The notes: generated from the sequence alone by a model not told the origin. A DNA stretch of 64,000 nucleotides from Prostheceraeus crozeri (GCA_907163375.1 CAJQUW010005572.1:1-64000), one strand, 5' to 3'; numbered from the stretch's first letter, positions 20,561 through 32,555 are shown. Numbers and translations are program-made.

Positions 20561-21562
20561 TTTTGCAGAGAGCAATACTGTTATTTAAATTCTTCGATAA
20601 TGCAGATAGTTTCATTTGTCAGCAGGAGTTCAAGCGAGCCACAGAAAGACTTCTGCAAATTCTTCCTTTACTAGATATTAAGAATTCAAATGGAGACTTG
20701 TTCGGATATCAGCTGCAGATTCTATATGAAGTCTTTGAGTGACAAGTATTACTTCCGAAGCACCACCTGATGCATATATTGATGTCTATGCGCAAAAACG
20801 CCACAGGATATTCCAGGCTAACGTAGATAATAGCCTTCAATAATAATTGTGGGAATGATGAAGGATCAAGAGTTCGATTCAACCCTAAACAATTCACGAT
20901 GTCAAGAAAACAGATCTTGTACCTGTCCACCATCATGTTGTTACTTCTCAGTTCGTGCCTTTTGGAATTCAAATACGCATCTTTTGGCTCCTATTAGGTA
21001 ATTCTTCTAATATAGAATCACAAATATGTCCTTCAAAACAGGAATCTTCGCCAACTATAGAGTAACTCGTCAGACACGGAAAACCCTTGGGTGATGCATC
21101 CATTCAGTCAAGCCTGATTAGCATAGCATTCACTGAAAACTGCCGTCTATAATTCAAAATCTCAAGTTTTGCCATTAGATTGATAAATTTTGATAAAATA
21201 TGGACTCACTCACGTCCGCTAAGCCCTCCCGAATTGGGCAGAAGAGATATCCAAATTAGAAATTTCAAAGTCCATGCCCTGATCTGCGAAAGAGAGATTC
21301 ATGATCTTCTTCCTCTAGTGGAGGGTTTATTCGAGTTTTTCTAGAATCTGCAGAGGGACTTCTGTCGAAGTGCTGTCCATATTAAATCACCTCGTTTTCG
21401 ACGTGAACGACACGACTCAACGAAGACGATATCGGCGCAAAATACAACCGATGTCATCCTGGCCCAGCTTCCCTCGAAGGTCATCATTCCGTTACTCTCT
21501 GCCACTGAGTCCGACTCCATACATTTGTCTTATTATGATTCAACATGCGGAAAATACTTGCG

Positions 21563-21633
21563 CGTCTTGGTGGACTTGAACCACCGACCTCTGGCATTCT
21601 ATGCCAACGCTCTACCAGCTGAGCGGTTGACGG
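21563..21633 (-). tRNA. tRNA-like sequence, probably a pseudogene or SINE head
   Basis: On the minus strand a clean D arm (GCTC-AGCTGGTA-GAGC), a 5-bp anticodon stem (TTGGC/GCCAG) with loop ATAGAAT, a 5-base variable loop and a good T arm (GGTGG-TTCAAGT-CCACC) are present. The acceptor stem pairs at only about 4 of 7 positions and no CCA follows. The loop position would read AGA (Ser), but serine tRNAs have a long variable arm, which is absent. A tRNA pseudogene or SINE head is therefore more likely than a working tRNA gene. Confidence 0.5.
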
Positions 21634-21882
21634 GCTCATTGAAGAATCCACGTAAGAGAATCAGATGGCTTCATCCCCCAAGATAGCATAGCATTAATCG
21701 TCAAGCCAAACTACATAGTCGACCCTTTACCTTAAGTTCTAGACATATTGGGAAGACAAAAGCTTGATGAAGATAGCCGATGGCTACCATATCTGCGAGT
21801 GATTTACCAAACACCAAAAATCAAGTTGTTGATATAGAGAACAATCGGACGCAAAAACATTTAGAAATGCTTAACTTCTTAC

Positions 21883-22226
21883 CTTATATAAACTGATGCA
21901 GCTGGAACACATACGATGGATAATCTTCTTCTCTTTTCGTTTCTTGTTCTTTGTTGCAGTGACAACCTTGACACCATCTTCATTTACTTCCTCTTCATCG
22001 TTCTCTGAGTCGGATGAAGGATTCGGATCCTCCTTAATGGCCAACCTCGGAACTCTTTTGTAAATGAGGCGCAAGATGCTGTACATGACAATAAGAGTGA
22101 TAATATTCTCACAACAGATGAAAACAGCGGAGACTGTTTCGGAGGCGAAATTCATGATTTGACCAACAACAATTGGAGACAGGATTTTGCAGGCGAGATC
22201 GATGCGTCTGAATACAGCGGACATTT
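21883..22226 (-). CDS. SLC40A1: Ferroportin exon 5 (helices 5-6 and cytosolic loop)
   Basis: Acceptor CTTTTTTCAG, donor AAG|GTAAGA, 344 bases. It opens with MSAVFRRIDLACKILSPIVV, matching the vertebrate [20 protein letters not shown] region; the RRID motif is kept, and in human ferroportin R178 and D181 of this motif are functionally essential. VGQIMNFAS follows, then a membrane segment, then a long cytosolic loop with an acidic run (SDSENDEEEVNEDG) and a basic run (KNKKRKEKK). The exon ends CSSCISLYK in phase 0, where the vertebrate protein continues into the seventh helix. Its first two bases complete the codon started by exon 4. Confidence 0.9.
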
Positions 22227-23255
22227 CTGAAAAAAGGATTCTCATTCGTGGAATTCATATTTATAAGAAGAGAAGAATTATTGAACAAAAAGAAATTTAC
22301 TGGACATCTTCACTAACACTAGGCGAAAAAGGAATACAATGCATGTCAGCTAAGATAATTAAATGGTCGTTACATACTTATATTTATATTCTGCATAGAT
22401 TAAATAGCGTTAGCAACAAAGATTGGGTGCAAAATGTCTCAGCGATCAGCTAGTTAAAAGAAAAAAATACTGACCGCTTGACAATTGAAATTTAAAGCAG
22501 TCGAATACCAGCCCTGAATGCAGCGCAGCAGCAAAAGTAAACTTTTCATATTTCTGATTCCTTATTAATTAGACCAATTTTATAGAGCATGTGTTTAAAA
22601 AGTTGACAGGCTTTCGGCGCAGGTACTACAACTTACAACAAGCGGATTTACAGAAACAAAGAAAAAACAGCCTGTAACGCACTGGCTCAATTGGCATGAT
22701 GCTGCATTTGTGCTTTATGATTTTTGTTAGAGTTCCTGGCACGTTGAACCTTAGTACTAGACCACCAGCCTGCAGTCATTAAAAATTGTCTTACTCATTG
22801 TTTCCACTTAGACAAACTATTGATGTGACCAAAATGCTTCATTGAAATCTTGGTCATGGAAAAATAATGATCATTTTCGATTACGAGGGTCAAAAAAGAA
22901 CATCCTTTACAAAATATCTCATGATTATTTAAGATGATATGACATGAAGGAATTTCATTTAATGCCACTCTCTATTAAAAGGCCAATTATCAAGCAGCTA
23001 GCAACAAAGATTCACGTGTTGGAATATGGAACTGCGATTTGGTCAAAGGCTCATAGATTGTTTGACAAACTACAAGTTGTAAGGAATTGACAAATCTCTA
23101 TTTCCATACCATTTAGGAAAATTCAGAAAATTTTGATGCCCCTACCCCACACACACTATATTGAAACATCGAAGTGTTCGTCGTCTTTCAGCAATTATGA
23201 GAAGAGGAGGTTTTCGACGATGACTTTATTGTAAAATTCATAAATAAATAAATTT
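22227..23255. other. Ferroportin intron 4, exon-5 side
   Basis: No gene seen. Unrecognised AT-rich sequence up to the hammerhead-like motif. Confidence 0.35.
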
Positions 23256-23296
23256 GACCGATATTTCAGACAGCACCGCTGTCCATCGTCAGGGCC
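23256..23296 (-). ncRNA. Hammerhead ribozyme-like motif, minimal stem III
   Basis: On the minus strand: GGCC, then CTGACGA (core), a 6-bp stem II GACAGC-GGT-GCTGTC flanked by T/T, then GAAA, a two-base-pair AUAU stem III, the cleavage triplet ending in C, and GGTC pairing back to GGCC (one G-U). A CATAAA/TTTATG pair can extend stem I beyond an internal loop. This is the short-stem-III layout known from Penelope-like elements and some animal satellites. It lies in sense orientation within ferroportin intron 4. The U-U at the base of stem II is a weak point. Confidence 0.55.
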
Positions 23297-23299
23297 TTT

Positions 23300-24100
23300 A
23301 TGCATAAAGTGACATACCGACAATCGCGACCACAGTGAACAGAATTCTAGTCATGAAAAATGACACACAACACAGCAAAGCGGATGATGAAGATCACAGG
23401 CCTATTTCACACTACATAGAAATCGCGAACTACCAGTACTAATACTGGTAATAGTATTGCACACTATATTTTCATAGAATTATTGGACGTATTACTGGAC
23501 GCAACAACACTTTTAGCTGATTTGCGGAAACTACAGAACTTACTGAAAATTGTAGCCTAGTCCCTACTTCGGCGCACAGCGCCGCCGTCTGTGGTCGATT
23601 TTATACGATGGCCTAAATATATCAGTCCTGTATATTGCAATATCATGAACGTTTAATGGCACTTCGAACTAAAGTGTATTTTAGATAAGTATACTAATTA
23701 ATGTTTACGTACTGTTTATCATTTATTGATTTTAAGCACTAACTAAAAACTCTTATTTTTCATCCAGATTTAGGATAACATGAACCTATCCCCACCAAGC
23801 TCATGACCGAGTGGAGTGGAGACAAAGAACCACCGCATCGGACCCTGCCATCCTGTGGAACAAACGCTGAGGAAGGAGAAGATTCCATTTACGATCAAGC
23901 TGCCATGGAAAGCATTGACAAAGGAGCATTCGAAATATAAATCTTAGTATCCCATCTTTATACATTTATAAAGTATGAAGTTTTTCGTCATTCTCATCTC
24001 TTTTCTTTTTCACAGAATTTTCATCCCTAGCACAGCAAGCATTGGATAACATTGGACTGTGTTTGGCATTAATCTGCGTTTCTTCAGCGAACAAAATCTA
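23300..24100. other. Intronic, no gene recognised
   Basis: No coding frame with recognisable motifs. Confidence 0.3.
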
Positions 24101-24885
24101 GGGGTCGTTTCATAACAGCGAATCTCAAAATAGCGAAGTTTCACAATAGCGAATCTCAAAATAGCGAAAACGTATTGCATAATCATAAGAAGTCCTCGAG
24201 AAATTATGCTTGCCTGATTAGTAGATAACTTAAATGGCCATATCATCACTATCGTTTCATTGTCAAAATATATAGAAGAAGCACATGCTTATTTTCTATT
24301 TCAGTATGGAATCACTATACAACATTGATGTTCGAGCTACAAATCATTTGGAGGGATGGCATCTGAAAGTGAAAGATAATGTGGGAAGTGCCCATCCAAA
24401 TATCTTCAAGATCACGCATACATTCGTTGAGGAGCAGAAAATGTCAAACATTGAGATGAGTCAATTGGATTTTGGAGCACCAACAAAAAGGAGAAAGACG
24501 AAATATGTTGCTTTAAACGAAAGACTAGACCGATTGCGCGAACAATACATTTTAAATGAACTCAGTCGCCAAGCTTATGCCAGGGCTGTCTCGTACATAA
24601 TGGGTTTTTTGAGAATATATTTTATATACATTCTCATTTTTTCATTTTTCATACACATTGTACAGGGTGTATGTACAGTATATATGGAAATTCACATCTT
24701 GTCAGTGGTATGGATGATGGGTGTTATATACTAATCCAATTACCTTTAATAAACTATATGAACATAATTTCTCGAGGACTTCTTAAGCTTGTGCAATACG
24801 TTTTCGCTATTTTGAGAATTCGCTAATATAAGATTTCGCTATTTTGATACTTTGCTATTTTGAGATTCGCTGTTATGAGACTGGG
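24101..24885. mobile_element. MULE deletion derivative with long inverted ends
   Basis: Left end (from GGGGTCGTTTCATAAC) and right end (minus-strand CCCAGTCTCATAACAG) are inverted copies over about 105-120 bp, built of repeated ATAGCGAA / CTCAAAATAGCG units and ending in the shared AAGTCCTCGAGAAATTATG. Flanks ACAAAATCTA (24091-24100) and ACAAATTCTA (24886-24895) match at 9 of 10 bases, a target duplication of the size made by Mutator-like elements. Only the transposase C-terminal exon remains inside. Confidence 0.8.
24304..24620 (+). pseudogene. MULE transposase, C-terminal exon only
   Basis: Following a TTCTATTTCAG acceptor the frame reads MESLYNIDVRATNHLEGWHL, then AHPNIFKITHTFVEEQ, GAPTKRRK and LNERLDRLREQYI. 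The N-H-x-E-G-W-H and AHPNI motifs are typical of the region after the DDE catalytic core in MULE-type transposases (the TNNxxEGxHxxL...HPNIW pattern). The catalytic domain itself is missing. The open frame runs on into hydrophobic AT-rich sequence to 24734, which I do not read as real protein. Confidence 0.7.
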
Positions 24886-24895
24886 ACAAATTCTA

Positions 24896-27320
24896 CACTT
24901 CATGATTATATAAAATTGTGTAAGGGCTCAAATTTCCCAGCAATAACACAATTCAACTTTAATTCGCTTATCCTCACTTCAGAAACTAAATACTCAAATA
25001 GAAATCCAGAGAATAATTGAAAACATGTACTGCTTGTTTTTCTCTTTTTGGCTTAATACTAGAAGCGCAGAAACCGTCAATTGACGATTTTGAAAATTAA
25101 AATGTTCCTAATTTTTGAACCAGGTTTTGGTTTCCATTTTCCTTTCATGACATTTTTTCCATTCACAGTATCATTACAGAAAAATCTTGTGGCTACTGAA
25201 AAAATGCAGAGATATACGACATAAAGGTTTTTATATCTTTAAGCGCCGATGCCGTCAATTGACAACTGTTACGATATCAAATGTTATTGATTAAGAAATT
25301 GATTATATGTTTTTCATTCCTTGCATAATGACATCTATTGTCATATCATATGATATTCTTGTATTATTTCTATGGTAATGATAATGAATTATGAAATTCC
25401 TCAAATTATTTGTTATTCATTTTTAATGATCATTGCAGAAAATAATAAGTTGTGTTAGAATAAGGAGTATTGCCAGAAAAAACCAAAACCAAATATTCCA
25501 AACTTTATCGTAGGTTTCGCTAATAAATAAGCTGTATTTACAATCAGGAGTTATTCATCAAAGACTACAAACGATAGCCGCAGACAGGACGATGACACTG
25601 TCTACATATGTTAACTGTTCGATTCCTTTGACAGTAGACATGAATTTGACCGGTGTCTTTCGAAAGGTATTCCAGGATCTAATGGCACCATCGCGAATTC
25701 ATCGGCATCTTTTCTGAGCTCCTTTGACAATTGTTGAAGAAAAGCTCGTCTGCAGTGCGAGAATGTGCTTGTCATCGACATCCACTCCTGCCAGGTCAAA
25801 TATACATGTATTATTTATAGAACACCGCCAATGGCCACCGTCGGCAACCAGCTTTCGTCGATAATCGCCGGCACCTTTGATCAAGCTCCATACTTGTTGC
25901 TGTTATAATAAGAACCGCTTCTGGTGTTTTCTTCCAACTTTCTTGACAAACAAATGCGAGCTCCCTCGCATAGACCGCTGTTCGCCTGTTCAAGCTGTTT
26001 ACGGCTTGCAGTAGGGAGTTAATCAAAATCCAACTCTCTACGGCATGACATACAAAAACGTACGAAAATAAGATATCTGAATCTGACTGATGAGATGGAA
26101 TATACGGTAAATATTCACATTCAGCAATCGATATAGATAGGCCTATTGAATAAATTGTATTATTTTCATTTATTTATGTAGTGTATAGGCTAGTGTGTAT
26201 GCTTGTGTGTGACATTGTAGTTGAGAGAATAGATATTGAGATATTGCACGCTATTCTTGAGCAGAAAAAATTAGATTATATAAATGGTGGCTAAGGTTAG
26301 CAATCATCAATTGACGGGTTTGGCGTTTATGTAAATCTGCATGTCGACGCTTGCAGTGTTAAAGTAGCACAATATGATTTTTCACTTCTTAACATGATTA
26401 TCAGCGACTTCCTAATTATGCAAGAGTTTCGCGTTCAGAGATTCTTCTGAGGCATGAACTCGTCTGTAAGAAGCAAGGTGACGAGGAGGCGGGAAATTTT
26501 TGCTGAGCTACTGTCTGAAAGAGATGATTATATCATTATCTAGCTATTCTTAAAAACCATTTTTTATAGCTGTTATCAAACACTGCAACATGAACTAATG
26601 AGTTCTGCGATTCATTAACAAATTTCTAGCTGCATGCTATTGTTGAAGAGAGTATGAACACTCAAGTAGGTGATATCTCATCAACAGAAAACTCGTCTGA
26701 ATGTTGATTAAATATTCTTATGCAAGGCACTTCATTGTAATCTTGAAAACCATCATCTGATATTTGTCATCAAAATATATTAGCAAAATCCATCGAAATC
26801 ATAGTATCTGTTCAATCACGAAGAGGACACGAATAAATCTCAAAACAATTTCACTTTGATTTGACATTTGAATCATGGCACAAGTTTAAATGTGTTACAG
26901 CAACTTCCAATTTCATCCCATTTGCCTGATCTTCTTGCATGTTTTTACTATTAGTATCAAGCACAATCTGCATCTTTAAACACGATTAAGATAAATAACG
27001 AAGATTGAAAGCTTCTGAACACATTCATCATGCTTCCAAAAACTACCTTCACCTTCGTGCTATAAGAGTCGTTCGTGTTATTTTTATCAAGATAAATATG
27101 CAATAAAAACCTTTCTATACACCCTGTAATTGCGAGAAATGAGTGAAATTGAGAAAAACTGGCTTCAGATTCGCGCTTTTCAGGGTCGAATAACCAGGAA
27201 CAATAAGAATATCTAGATAAGCAAAATGTTTTTGAAGAACTGTTTACTAATGAATTATTGACATTAAAGGTCTGTCGCAGCATTAAATATCGAAAGAGAA
27301 TAAAAACGATTAAGTCAAGA
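24896..27320. other. Ferroportin intron 4, no gene recognised
   Basis: AT-rich. Minus-strand frames at 25.6-26.0 kb overlap each other and lack motifs. Confidence 0.35.
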
Positions 27321-27431
27321 AAAGACACCAACACCCATGATTCCCCGACCGCACTCGCCTGACCAAGGAATCGAACCAAAGTCGGCGGTGAAGACGAGCT
27401 CGTATCTTCTTCACTAAGCCAAACTGACGGT
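27321..27431 (-). mobile_element. tRNA-headed SINE, family 2, copy A
   Basis: On the minus strand: ACCGTCAGTTTGGCTTAGTG (A-box region), CGAGCTCGTCTTCACCGC, B box GGTTCGATTCC, body TCGGGGAATCATGGGTG and TTGGTGTC. It is the inverted partner of the copy at 27618. Confidence 0.8.
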
Positions 27432-27617
27432 ACAAAAGGAATAGATTCAATGGACCACGACAAGCCTTTGTTGTCAATCTACAGTGTGTCGAATGACATG
27501 CTGATATGCTGTCTCGCTACAATGTGAATGCTGGTAGCGCTCTGCCAATAATAATAGGACAATATGCTGCCGATGTCACTTAGAGATGATTTCTGCCTTC
27601 ACTCGCATTCCTTTTGA

Positions 27618-27735
27618 ACCGTCAGCGTGGCCTAGTGAAGAAGGTACGAGCTCGTCTCCACCGCGGACTTCGGTTCGATTCCTAGGTCGGGCGAATGCGG
27701 GCGGGGAATCAAGGGTGTTGGTGTCTCTTTAATAA
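27618..27735 (+). mobile_element. tRNA-headed SINE, family 2, copy B
   Basis: ACCGTCAGCGTGGCCTAGTG, CGAGCTCGTCTCCACCGC, B box GGTTCGATTCC, GCGGGGAATCAAGGGTG, TTGGTGTC. Same order as copy A in the opposite direction, about 190 bp away. Both are preceded by ATTCCTTTTG, so either the insertion target or the family's 5' end is shared. Confidence 0.8.
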
Positions 27736-28050
27736 TAATAATATCACTTTATTTCTGTACAACGAGCGGTACATGATTTCATGAATACACCGTGCTTGAC
27801 AAGAAAAGGAAATTATGACATCGTAGAAAATTTTACCAATGATTTGTTATAGTACGTTTGCTTGCGCTTCAATGGGAATAGTCTGCGTTTGGTTCGCATT
27901 CTACCGCAGTTAGAATCCCTCACGACCAAATATTCCGCAAGAGGATGCGTTTCAAAAAAGTTGTGGAGATGGGGCAAGAGGACAAAATCTTTTATCACCT
28001 TTTCCAGAATCTTACTAGGGAAAGGGAGAATGGATATGACTTTTATTGAC
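27736..28050 (-). pseudogene. LINE 3' fragment
   Basis: The minus frame reads YLVVRDSNCGRMRTKRRLFP then KRKQTYYNKSLVKF before a stop, followed by a tail with AATAAAGTGA and ATTATTATTATTA, which abuts SINE copy B. The basic peptide and the (ATT)n-ended tail after an AATAAA resemble the 3' ends of CR1-like LINEs. The clade is uncertain. Confidence 0.45.
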
Positions 28051-28152
28051 TGAATGGTTATCATTCCCTTTAGATATTCAATAGTATATTATTATCTCGA
28101 ATTGGCAGAATCAACGTCACATCTGAAAGCATGAAATGAGATTTCTACTCAC

Positions 28153-28386
28153 GCATTAAATGTTCCTTATTGCCTCCACAAACAACAACAACCCAATCCT
28201 TTGTTACGGTAATATTATTGGCCATGCTAGCCAAATGAGCCAAAACTGCAAGAAAAATTATTCCTGCTTTGCTGAATGTAGATAGCCACGTATCTTCGAT
28301 TTCCTTCAAATATGTAAAAACGAAAAATACAGCGGCGGAACAGGTGAAGATTGAGAGATTTCGAATGACCAATGCAACTCGAACCG
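28153..28386 (-). CDS. SLC40A1: Ferroportin exon 4 (helices 3-4)
   Basis: Acceptor CTTTATTTCAG, donor ATGC|GTGAGT, 234 bases. The residues VALVIRNLSIFTCSAAVFFV, then LAHLASMANNITVTKDWVVV, align in order with the vertebrate segment SLVVQNVSV...[21 protein letters not shown]; the conserved Asp-Trp with the following valines is kept. Two hydrophobic stretches fit membrane helices. It begins in phase 1 (the first two bases finish the codon from exon 3) and ends in phase 1 (the C is completed by exon 5), so the frame passes through cleanly. This is the most diagnostic exon of the gene together with exon 3. Confidence 0.92.
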
Positions 28387-29548
28387 CTGAAATAAAGAGA
28401 AATTATTGTAAGGTCGTCTTTCTCTGAAAATGAGTTTGCGGCATCTGCACTACATAACTCGATTTATGTCGATTACGTGATTGATTGCATTTATTTCGCA
28501 TGTTATTTACATACATGTACATAATTACCCTATTTGTTGTTACATCGATTCAGTTGCAACCTATAAGATAAGTTGAATCTGATGCAATTTGGCTTACCGT
28601 AATACATTGCGGGCTCATGCCTGGTGGAGGAACAGTCGACAGAATATTTGTCATTAATGCTACATGATCAATATACGACCAAAATTTCGTATGCCGTGCA
28701 TTAATGATATAGGTGAAGTAGTGCATATTTGATAAATACTATTGTACGACGTTCATGTGACGTATTACTCCCTAGTGCACATTAATCCCTTGTGATCAGA
28801 TCTGGATCGTTTGTATTACCAAGGTCAGTGATGTGAGGAAATTGTTCTATCACAGTCTTGCTGTGAGCATCAACCCAATCACCATTAACTCTCACGGCCT
28901 ATCTGTCAGCATTCTTTGTGGATGCCAATCTAGCAGACTCAATTTCCTCTTTAATGGATTGGCTAGAAATGAACATGAGGCGATCACATGATTACATCGC
29001 GTCTTCAATACCGTGGATAAGTACTCATCAATTGCTGTAGCATTAAGTTTTTCGTGCATTAACTAATGCTTCGTGAACTACAGTTTCGTGGTTTATAATT
29101 GCATGGTTTTTGAGACTGCTTGGTTGGTAAGAGCGGAGATGGGTCTGTTTTACGGCAAAACGACATCGGTAGGAATGGAAGCCACTACTAAAAACTTGAG
29201 AACCGGCCTACCCTAGGAGTCTCTCTTTGGTTATGATCTCTAGGTAGCAGAAACTGAAAAAGACGAATCTGTCAAGCACTCTTCTTGAAAAAAACGCACA
29301 CACCTGATTCGTGAGCTACAACAAGATGCGGGTCATGCTGGTGTATGTGAGACCATCCAGGAGATTCTGGCGATACGGCACTCCTGGATTGTTCCAAAAG
29401 ATCCCTTGCTATATGCTACTTACTCTGATGTGTTCAGTAAATATCTTCAGAACTGTGTTTCCGACATGAATCTTAATTTGAGGTCCAGAATGCATCTATC
29501 AACTCTTACTTGTAATAACACTAAGTTACCATGGGAACTACCAGAAGT
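28387..29548. other. Ferroportin intron 3, exon-4 side
   Basis: No gene recognised up to the SINE. Confidence 0.35.
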
Positions 29549-29744
29549 GGTCTCCGTGGCACAGTGGTTAAGTGCTTGGCCTGGCGATCTTTCGGTCCAA
29601 TGGTCGAGCCCCGAAAGTGTCATTGATAGTCAACATAAAGGGCATCCGGACAAAGAGTACTACAACGCTCCAGAAAAGTCTGACTGTGCCAGTGCCGTCC
29701 AAGCCCCCACTATGGGGGTAGAAGTGACGTTAAAGCTTCATTTT
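29549..29744 (+). mobile_element. tRNA-headed SINE, family 1, copy B
   Basis: GGTCTCCGTGGCACAGTGG start, B-box-like GGTCGAGCCCC, AAAGGGCATCCGGAC, AAAAGTCTGACTGTG, GCCGTCCAAGCCCCC hairpin, end TTAAAGCTTC then a T-rich tail. The frame through it is not a real protein. Confidence 0.88.
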
Positions 29745-30189
29745 CATGCCATACTCAATAGAAGACAAATAAGCGAACATGCCATCACATGATAACATGT
29801 GGAGATATACTAAAAAAGGTCCGGCCGAATTTGAAATCCAGCGCATCCCAATAGAGAAGCATAATTAATATCTCTGTTTCAGATATAGCACGCTATGATA
29901 GATCTACAATCATAAATCTAGACATCTTGATATAATTCAGGGAAACTGGAGATCCTTTTTACAATGTCTAGTTTGAGGAGTCAGTTAAGAAGGCAATTCA
30001 TCAACGTGTTTCCACAATTAACTTCACCGGTTGAGTTATGACATTTTTCATTCAGCAGAAATGCTAGCGCGTCGTCTTCTGGGCGTTTTCAACTATTTCT
30101 CATTTTGTTTCACAAATGGTTATAATGTACCTTATTTTGAGACTAATTTGATCAGACAGGGCTTTCCTTTGCCCATCGTTGTTTGGACC

Positions 30190-32555
30190 TTTTCTACTTT
30201 CGTCAACGCGTTAAGTTAGTTTCGTTGACGATCTGGTTCTGTTTGATATTGTGAAGCAGCCGACCAGAGGTTCAAACGTTTTAGATCATATTTTGATTTC
30301 CCAATCAATCAGCCACGTCTATCCTGTTGAAACTGTCTCGTACCATGCTCCAATTGGTAATTCGGACCATTTGATTGTGCTTGCGACACCTACAGTGTGT
30401 GTGAAGGACAACCCTGTTGACTTATGTCATCATGTTTTGTATGACATTAGGATGTCCAATCTTCAAAATCTAGCACAGAAACTTGGTGAATTGAACTGGG
30501 ATACAATTCTTCCTGGAAATTGTGATGTTGATGAGCAAGCAGCTTCTTTTAATCATGTTCTGTCTGATTTAATCAAAGAATGCATTCCCACGCGAACTGT
30601 GGTTATGAGTTCCAGAGACAAGGAATGGCTTACCCCTTTAACAAAGTCGCTCATAGATCAGAGATGGGAAGCGTACCGTGACAAGAATTGGGTTTTATAC
30701 AAACAACTGCAAAAGAAAGTCAGGTCTGAAATTATAAAGTCAAAGGAATTGTACATTCAAAAGTTAAATGACAGGAACAAAGTGTGGAAAGTCGTGCGGG
30801 AAATCACAGGGAAAGGAAATACGTGCAACTGGAAGAAAGAAATAAGTCAACATGGTAGTGCAGAAGCTCTTGCAAATACATTTGCAGATCACTTTGACGA
30901 AATCTACAATTGTGACACCAAAGATAACGAATCTGTTCTTCTCGACACTTTGATAGATGACTGGGATATTTCCATATCAGAAGACGAAGTAAGAGCATAA
31001 TTGCTAAAGATATCGGTAAAGAAATCTTCCGGAATGGATGACGTCCCTTCCAGAGTCTACAAAGAGCTCGCAGACTTCCTTGCGCTACCCCTCATGATGC
31101 TCTATAATGCCTCCATCAAGCAGCGATCTGTACCAGCAATATGGAAAACGGCTATTATTTCTCCAATACCGAAAGGGTCAACTGCAAACATCAAAAAGGT
31201 CCGGCCTATTTCTGTCCTCCCTTTACAGGGAAAGATATTGGATAAAATAGTTTTCAGCAAAATGAAGAACAAATTCCAAGAGCATTATGGACCTCAGCAT
31301 GGTTTTCCAAAAGCTCATTCGTCTGCAACGGCATTGATAGACATAGTAGATAGCGCCTACCGTTGTTATGACGACCCCTATAATATCGGTACATCCATCA
31401 TTTCTTTTGACATGTCATCTGCCTTTGACACAATTCAACATGCACTCATCCTGGAGAAGCTCAACAGTCTCTCCTATTCTAAAGGATTTCTCCTCTGGTT
31501 GCAAAGTTATTTGAAAGACCGAAAGTGCCTGGTGAAAGTTAATGGATCCCTTTCCAGAGAAATAAAAGTTTTGAAAGGAGTTCCGCAAGGCTCAGTCCTT
31601 GGGCCGGCAATCTTTGCCACCTTTACATCTGACCTTATGTGCAAGAATCCCAACAGCGCTAATGTAATGTATGCCGATGATATCACACTCGTGGTGCCAC
31701 TTGGTGCAGATTCGTTGGATGATGAAGTGCTCAAGCAGACCTTGAATGTCGAAATATCTGCTGTTTAAGACTGGTGCTCCTCGAACAACTTGAAACTCAA
31801 TGTTGAAAAATCGAGCGTGTTATTGTGTTTGAAGAATGTGAAGAAGCCCGAAATCAAACTTCCGATTAAGCTGGTGACCAAATCAAAAGTGCTGGGTGTC
31901 ATTATCAACAATAATCTAACATGGCACGATCACATACGAGATATTACATCGAACTGCAATCGCCGACTTTATATTCTTAGGAAGTTAAAGGCTTCACCAA
32001 CAAAAGAAATCTCCAACAAGTATACAATGGTATAGTTCGATCGGTTGTCGAATATGCTTGCCCAGTTTTCGTCTCTCTGCCTAAGACTTTAGAAAAGAAA
32101 TTGGAAAGGATTCAACGACGTGCATTCAAGCTGATGGATATTCAAACCCCCGTCTCCCTAACTCAAAGAAGAGAAATGATAAGCAAAAAGCTTTTCAAGA
32201 AAGTCGAGTCACACCCACACCATCGACTGCACCAGTATCTACCAAAGCGCCTTTACTATTCAAGACATTATGAAATCGTATTCTGTCGCCTCAAAAAGAG
32301 AAAACAAACTTTCTTCCCTTACACCGCAAAGCTATTCAACGAAAGTATGTGCCATACGCGACGAGGACTGTAGTACACCACACTTTTTATTCATCTACCG
32401 TGTATTATCACTAACTTTTAGAATGTACTTGCATCTATTCATGTCAGAGCTTTTAACATCGATATTTGATTTTTTTTAAGTTGTACTGTGTCCCATTCTT
32501 TGCAATTATGATTTTCATTCGACGAGAAATAAACACCATTATTATTATTATTAAG
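30190..32555 (+). pseudogene. CR1/Jockey-like LINE, 5'-truncated and broken
   Basis: The first recognisable piece is the end of an AP-endonuclease domain (DDLVLFDIVKQPTRGSNVLD at about 30220-30280). A linker follows, then reverse transcriptase: GMDDVPSRVYK, WKTAIISPIPKG, RPISVLP, a palm FDMSSAFDTIQH, GVPQGSVLGP and YADD at 31670-31681, then LKLNVEKS and the thumb (VEYACPVFVSLPK, LERIQRRAFKLM). Breaks: TAA 30998-31000, TAA 31766-31768, and a frameshift near 32010-32040. The 3' part ends with AATAAACACC and (ATT)n at 32528-32553, a microsatellite tail typical of CR1/Jockey-superfamily elements. It sits in ferroportin intron 3, antisense to the gene. Confidence 0.88.

Noticed and set aside
20545-20742. 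65-residue plus-strand ORF as a gene
   Set aside because: It adjoins and partly opposes a decayed minus-strand Tc1 relic and lacks any motif or splice site.
21563-21633. Functional serine tRNA gene
   Set aside because: The acceptor stem is poorly paired and the short variable loop is wrong for tRNA-Ser; listed only as tRNA-like.
14000-21800. Remaining ferroportin exons on the minus strand
   Set aside because: I looked for the conserved TVLGFD and ERG..NGVQ regions and for phase-0 acceptors and found none; they are presumed outside the window.
26957-27463. 168-residue minus-strand ORF
   Set aside because: Its N-terminal part runs through SINE family 2 and the rest has no motif; chance frame.
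29406-29792. 128-residue plus-strand ORF
   Set aside because: Most of it is the family-1 SINE read as protein; similar frames appear at the other SINE copies.
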